Shown here: positions 34,357 through 38,253 of the stretch, one piece after another
How the letters are laid out: the number at the start of each line of letters is the position of its first letter
Position numbering within the stretch: the stretch's first letter is position 1
The notes under the pieces: model-generated
The model's database searches: none
Told to the model about the DNA's origin: nothing
What the model saw: only the letters and a program-made list of their open reading frames with translations
Assembly (NCBI GenBank): GCA_020831705.1
Contig: JAFIGB010000139.1
Span: forward strand, 1 to 38,253
Direction of reading: 5' to 3'
Source: Candidatus Sumerlaeia bacterium
Lineage (GTDB): Bacteria; Sumerlaeota; Sumerlaeia; SLMS01
Length of the DNA: 38,253 bases
Translations under genes and position numbers: made by a program

Positions 34357-35250
34357 ATGCGTGGATCGAGAAGACTGATGGGCATCAATTCCAAAAGAGC
34401 GACCGGAGTCTTGTTTGCCTTTCTGGTCGCTCCCTGCTTTTTCTTGAATGCCCATGGAAACGCTCCGGAAAGGCGGGAGATGGTATTCTCCATTGATTCC
34501 GGTAACCAGTACACCGGCGTTCAAACTAGAGATACTCGCCTCGCCATTAATGGTGAGGAAGAGGTGGTGCACCAGGCTGCCATGTCTATCGTTGGTTACC
34601 TGCGGACAACACGTCTCTACGAGGGTCATCGGGAAATACAGCCCATAAGCACGGTTGAAAGCGGTGAGCGAGTCGTAACGGAAAGGTTATATGATTTTCA
34701 GCATGACAAGGAACATGGCCTTCAGTACGCCAAGATTGTGAATAAGTTGATCCTGTTTCATTTTGAGGATGATTCCTGGGATATATTCCGAAAATCAACC
34801 ACCACTCCGTCGATACGAAGGAATCTTTCAGGGGAGGAGTTGGCTCGCTTTGAGTCCCGGAATATGCACCTTATGTACCGGGTATATAATGATGACAGGG
34901 TTCGGAGTGTGTCCCTGGTATCAACAGCATCGACTGTTGATCGAGAGGATGGAAAGGAGCACACTCATCGTTTCCAACCCATGTTTTGGCTGGAAGCACT
35001 TGAGGAAAACTATCAGCGAGCAGATGGTCGGGTAAAACGAGAGGCAATGCATGATGAGGAGGGAAGACTTCTCTACATGAAACTCGACAATCAGCGGGGG
35101 ATGATCAAGGAAGTTATCGTTGAGGGTTGGGACAATGTCTGCAGATGTCCGGCATCTATCAGGATTATCAACTGGCGGAATGGCGCGCCTTACGAAAGTG
35201 TCACATTTACCCGTGACGACTCCATCGTGATGGATTATCTGGGGCAGTAA
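34357..35250 (+). CDS. Unrecognised secreted protein in an AT-richer stretch
   Basis: A 297-residue product. A signal peptide follows a basic start (MRGSRRLMGINSKRATGVLFAFLVAPCFFLNAHG). The ATG at 34357 has GAGAGG ten bases upstream; ATG 34378 (MGINSKRATG) is equally possible. The mature part is hydrophilic with beta-strand-like alternation (RLYEGHREIQPISTVESGERVVTERLYDF) and no motif I know. Only two cysteines (CRC) occur near the C-terminus. Codon third positions are visibly more A/T-rich than in neighbours, suggesting recent acquisition or weak expression. It stands alone, with a palindromic repeat cluster downstream. Confidence 0.7.
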   Translation: MRGSRRLMGINSKRATGVLFAFLVAPCFFLNAHGNAPERREMVFSIDSGNQYTGVQTRDTRLAINGEEEVVHQAAMSIVGYLRTTRLYEGHREIQPISTVESGERVVTERLYDFQHDKEHGLQYAKIVNKLILFHFEDDSWDIFRKSTTTPSIRRNLSGEELARFESRNMHLMYRVYNDDRVRSVSLVSTASTVDREDGKEHTHRFQPMFWLEALEENYQRADGRVKREAMHDEEGRLLYMKLDNQRGMIKEVIVEGWDNVCRCPASIRIINWRNGAPYESVTFTRDDSIVMDYLGQ

Positions 35251-35806
35251 AACCAGGGGTTCGTATATATCGAGAGACGAAGACCCAATGGTCAGCATGA
35301 GTCAAGAGGCAAGGAATGGGGGGCAACGCTGCTCCTCATTTACTCTCGAAATAGCGTCAAACCCCGCCACCTGTACATTTATTCAAGTGATTCTTTGACC
35401 TACTCTTTCAAACTCTGATTGGAATGATAGCGCAGCGCGCTTGATTCACGTAGCCCGGGGTTGGGTTCGACAGAATCCTACCCCGGGTAATCAACCGGAA
35501 AATGCTACCTCGGCAGCGGTTGCCTCACTCGGAGACTGATCGGATGGGGCACGAAACAACCGCTGCTGCGGTATGGTTTTATAGACGTGTTCCCGGGGTA
35601 ACGCGTTGGCGCGAAACCCCGGGCTGCGGGAAACAAGGCCTCCGGCCTATAACTTACAATGTATATACATTCCCCAATAACTGCAAAACATGAAGTATCT
35701 ATTGGAAGCAGCTTTCAGCGTTGTGTCACGAAACGGCAAAGGGCGGGAAGCCCCGGTGTCGTGCGGACGCTTCATTCTGTCCGGCTTCGAGTTGTCGACA
35801 GGTGCC
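35251..35806. other. Non-coding region holding a palindromic repeat cluster
   Basis: Some 550 bp between the unrecognised secreted gene and the ftsK stop. Short track ORFs here look spurious. The first ~180 bp are AT-rich and featureless. The middle carries three hairpins listed separately, and the last ~150 bp precede the ftsK end without an obvious terminator. Confidence 0.5.
35454..35648. repeat. Cluster of palindromes (REP/MITE-like element)
   Basis: Four inverted repeats occur within about 200 bp. They are CCCGGGGT (35454-35461) with ACCCCGGG (35480-35487); GCAGCGGTTG (35513-35522) with CAACCGCTGC (35557-35566); CCCGGGGT again (35592-35599) with ACCCCGGG (35616-35623); and AGGCC-TCC-GGCCT (35636-35648). 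The first and third hairpins share the same arms. Such GC-rich hairpin clusters between genes are typical of dispersed palindromic elements, but copy number elsewhere cannot be seen here. Confidence 0.6.
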
Positions 35807-38253
35807 TTAAAAGTCATCCTCATGGCCCTCATTCCCCGTATCCAGCGCCATGGCGGCGGCGCGGCTGTCGGCTCCGGAGGCGGCCATTTGGCTTTCCAGA
35901 AGATCCAGCTGGTCGAGGGCGGAGTCGGGGTCGACGAGGAGGTCCCGCGGCTTGCTTCCCTTGTAGGGGCCCACGATGCCCATCTCCTCGAGCATGTCCA
36001 TGAGACGACCGGCGCGGGCGAAGCCCACCTTGAGGCGACGTTGCACCAGTGAGGTCGAACCCTTGCGCCCTTCAAGGATCACGCGGGCTGCGGCGCGGAC
36101 GAGGGCCTCGTCGATGTCCTCGTCCCCGGAACCGGCGGAACCACCGTCGTGGGGAACGAAAAGCCCGGCGTTGACCTTGCCCATGGTCTTGTTGGTGCCG
36201 CGCACGACACGGTCCTGGGCGTCGAGGTCGTCGAAGTCTTCGGGAGCACCCATGAGGCGGGCGAGTTCCTTCTGTTCCTTCTCGCTGAGGATGGGCTGGA
36301 ATTCCTCCACCTCGTACATCGGCTCGCCGTTTTCCTTGCAGTGCTCCACGATGCGTTCGACCTCATCGTCGCTGAGGAAGCTGCCCTGAATGCGGATGGG
36401 CTTTCCGGCTCCGGCGGGGGCGAAGAGCATGTCGCCGCGGCCAAGGAGCGCCTCGGCACCGCCCTGGTCGAGGATCGTCCGCGAGTCGACCTTTTGGCGG
36501 ACCTGGAAGGCGATGCGGGTGGGGAAGTTTGCCTTGATAATACCCGTGATGACGTTCACCGACGGGCGCTGGGTGGCCAGGATCAGGTGGATGCCAACGG
36601 CGCGGGCCATCTGGGCCAGGCGCTGGATCGATTCCTCCACCTCGTTTTTCGCCACGACCATCAGGTCGGCAAGCTCGTCGACGACCACCACCATGTGGGG
36701 CATGGGAGGGACGGTGCGCCCCTTGAACCTGCCCTGGCGGTCGGGGTCGCTGGCGATTTCGTTATAGCCATCTATATTGCGGACCTTGAAGTCCACCAGC
36801 GTCTTGTAGCGTTCCTCCATCTGCTCCACGGCCCAGGCCAGTGCGGCGGCTGCTGCCTTGGGTTCGCAGATCACCGGCGAGATGAGGTGGGGAATGTCCG
36901 AATAGATAGAAAGCTCCACGCGCTTGGGATCCACCATGAGGAGGCGGATGCGGTCGGGGCGCTGTCTATACAGGAGGCTGCAGATGATCGTGTTCAGGCA
37001 GACCGACTTGCCCGCACCGGTGGCACCGGCGATGAGAAGGTGGGGCATTTTCTTGAGGTCGGCGTAATATGGCTGGCCGTCGATGGTCTTCCCGAGGGCA
37101 AAGCCAAGGGGGCTGGGGTGGTCCCAGAACTCGGGACCGGCAACGAGCTCCTTGAAATAGACGCCGCTGCGCTTCTTGTTGGGCACCTCGATGCCGACGG
37201 CGGCCTTCCCGGGAATGGGGGCGACGATGCGGACGCTTTCCGCCTTCATGGCCAGGGCAATGTCATGCTCCAGGCCGACAATCTTGGAGACCTTGATGCC
37301 CGGGGCGGGCTTGAGCTCGAAACGCGTGACCACCGGCCCCTGCTTCACTTCGGTGACCTTTACCTGGATATTAAAGTCATTGAATGTCTTTTCGAGGGTC
37401 TGGGAGATTTCCAGCATTTCCTCGCGGCTCATGCGGTGATCCACCCGGGGGGGATCGTCGAGGAGCTGAATGTCGGGCAGGCGGTATTCGGCAAGGATCC
37501 GTCCGCGGCGCTCGGCGTCGGTTTCCTCCGGTTCCATGGCGCTGACACTTGCCGCCTTCATCGCGGCAAGGGGCCCGGCGGGACGGGTATCCAGATCGCC
37601 ATTGAAAAGCGGGTCGTCGTCGCCCTCCGGATTCCACTGCTCGTCGCTGGCAAGGTCATCGTTCCACGCGGAGAAGGCGGGGCCGTCCTCGTCGGAATCC
37701 TCATCGCTGACGGACTTTTCGAGGGTGCGGCGAAGGGCACGTCCCTCGGCGGCATCAAGGATTTCATCCGCCGACTTGTCTTTCGGCGCCTTGGGATCGC
37801 GGCGGACGACACCCTCGTCGCCCTCCTCCCAGCGGCTGGGGAACAGCTTGGCGAGGGCGCCGCCCATGTTTGGGTTTTCCAGATCCTCATCGTCCCCGTC
37901 CACTTCGGCCTCATCGGCAGGGTTGCCCTTGAGGAAATCCAGTTCGCCCTGACCATCGTCGTGGTAGGTAATGCGGGGGCCTTCGTCCTCTTCATCCTCA
38001 TCCGCTTCTGCCTCGGCGGCGAGACGCGCCTCCTCGGCAAGGGCACGCTCGTATTCCTCGTCTATACGTGCTTCCTCCAGGGCGTGTGATGCTGCCTGGG
38101 CGTCCTCGTCGTAGAGGTCAATGTCCGACTCCTCAATTTCGTCGTGATCGGGGTCATTGAGGACACTGGCGGAGCGGGCGCGGAACAGCCCCGAGAAAAG
38201 GCCGCTGCGGCGCGGTTGTTCCTCCCCGGATTCATCGTCCCCGGTGATGCCCT
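35807..38253 (-). CDS. ftsK: DNA translocase FtsK/SpoIIIE, partial (N-terminus beyond window)
   Basis: FtsK pumps chromosome ends apart at the septum. The frame is open to the right edge, so the track GTG start at 37903 is not the true start and the N-terminal membrane domain lies outside. Visible from the edge is an acidic linker of more than 200 residues (DLYDEDAQAASHALEEARIDEEYERALAEEARL ... DEDEEDEG). The alpha domain follows (LEKTFNDFNIQVKVTEVKQGPVVTRFELKPAPG). The RecA-like beta domain has Walker A AGATGAGKSV, Walker B VVVVDELADLM and LILATQRPSVNVITGIIKANFPTRIAF. The C-terminal gamma winged helix, which reads polar KOPS-type DNA, is at VILEGRKGSTSLVQRRLKVGFARAGRLMDMLEEMGIVG. About 60 further residues end the protein. 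Confidence 0.96.
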   Translation of the reverse strand, partial: GITGDDESGEEQPRRSGLFSGLFRARSASVLNDPDHDEIEESDIDLYDEDAQAASHALEEARIDEEYERALAEEARLAAEAEADEDEEDEGPRITYHDDGQGELDFLKGNPADEAEVDGDDEDLENPNMGGALAKLFPSRWEEGDEGVVRRDPKAPKDKSADEILDAAEGRALRRTLEKSVSDEDSDEDGPAFSAWNDDLASDEQWNPEGDDDPLFNGDLDTRPAGPLAAMKAASVSAMEPEETDAERRGRILAEYRLPDIQLLDDPPRVDHRMSREEMLEISQTLEKTFNDFNIQVKVTEVKQGPVVTRFELKPAPGIKVSKIVGLEHDIALAMKAESVRIVAPIPGKAAVGIEVPNKKRSGVYFKELVAGPEFWDHPSPLGFALGKTIDGQPYYADLKKMPHLLIAGATGAGKSVCLNTIICSLLYRQRPDRIRLLMVDPKRVELSIYSDIPHLISPVICEPKAAAAALAWAVEQMEERYKTLVDFKVRNIDGYNEIASDPDRQGRFKGRTVPPMPHMVVVVDELADLMVVAKNEVEESIQRLAQMARAVGIHLILATQRPSVNVITGIIKANFPTRIAFQVRQKVDSRTILDQGGAEALLGRGDMLFAPAGAGKPIRIQGSFLSDDEVERIVEHCKENGEPMYEVEEFQPILSEKEQKELARLMGAPEDFDDLDAQDRVVRGTNKTMGKVNAGLFVPHDGGSAGSGDEDIDEALVRAAARVILEGRKGSTSLVQRRLKVGFARAGRLMDMLEEMGIVGPYKGSKPRDLLVDPDSALDQLDLLESQMAASGADSRAAAMALDTGNEGHEDDF

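Noticed and set aside
35251-35806. Integration site or tRNA in the AT-richer region
   Set aside because: No tRNA cloverleaf, integrase or direct-repeat boundary could be found by eye.
36149-38089. 646-residue plus-strand ORF
   Set aside because: Antisense to ftsK, which carries intact Walker motifs; a composition artefact.

Overview
The window comes from the chromosome of a GC-rich (roughly 60 percent by eye, not measured) diderm bacterium. The diderm call rests on an AsmA/YdbH-like envelope protein, outer-membrane-type lipoproteins, a periplasmic M48 metalloprotease and many signal peptides. Housekeeping genes (der, plsY, ftsK, deoC, larB) show it is not a plasmid or phage. Gene style (a giant TPR-CHAT protein, a Ser/Thr kinase with a cyclic-nucleotide domain, a fused MFS/spermidine synthase, GTG starts) suggests a poorly cultured lineage around Sumerlaeota (BRC1), Hydrogenedentes or the PVC group, but this is impression only. 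No rRNA, tRNA, CRISPR array, IS element or prophage was seen.

Layout. 1-1415: the end of a family 2 glycosyltransferase (-), a 47-residue membrane peptide (+) and a terminator. 1416-5075 (+): ROK regulator, deoxyribose-phosphate aldolase with an N-terminal extension resembling a microcompartment encapsulation peptide, and a Ser/Thr kinase fused to a cyclic-nucleotide-binding domain. 5120-6986 (-): a membrane cytochrome c and a ferric-reductase-type flavocytochrome. A CRP-like palindrome separates these from 7355-12053 (+): a GH57-like protein, LarB and a NAGPA-type phosphodiester glycosidase, closed by a strong terminator.

12125-26882 (-) is one tight six-gene unit: rhodanese, SH3b protein, M48 lipoprotein protease, 1490-residue AsmA/YdbH-like bridge protein, YdbL/DUF1318-like lipoprotein, and a 2568-residue secreted beta-propeller/TPR/CHAT (caspase-like) protein. 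Three junctions are ATGA overlaps. It recalls the E. coli ydbH-ynbE-ydbL phospholipid-transport module but adds two proteases. It is the best candidate here for an undescribed system.

27205-30192 (+) is a fused MFS/spermidine synthase. 30291-32752 (-) is der-plsY plus a coupled 74-residue membrane protein. 32867-34063 (-) encodes a secreted protein with three OB-like repeats. 34357-35250 (+) is an unrecognised secreted protein in a visibly AT-richer stretch, followed by a non-coding cluster of palindromes (35430-35650). FtsK (-) runs off the right edge.

Across all genes the hexamer GTATAG/CTATAC (about 27 copies counted by eye) recurs in every reading frame and on both strands, often forcing otherwise rare codons (CTA, ATA, ACA, AGA). 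This looks like a selected or mutation-driven DNA word rather than codon preference.
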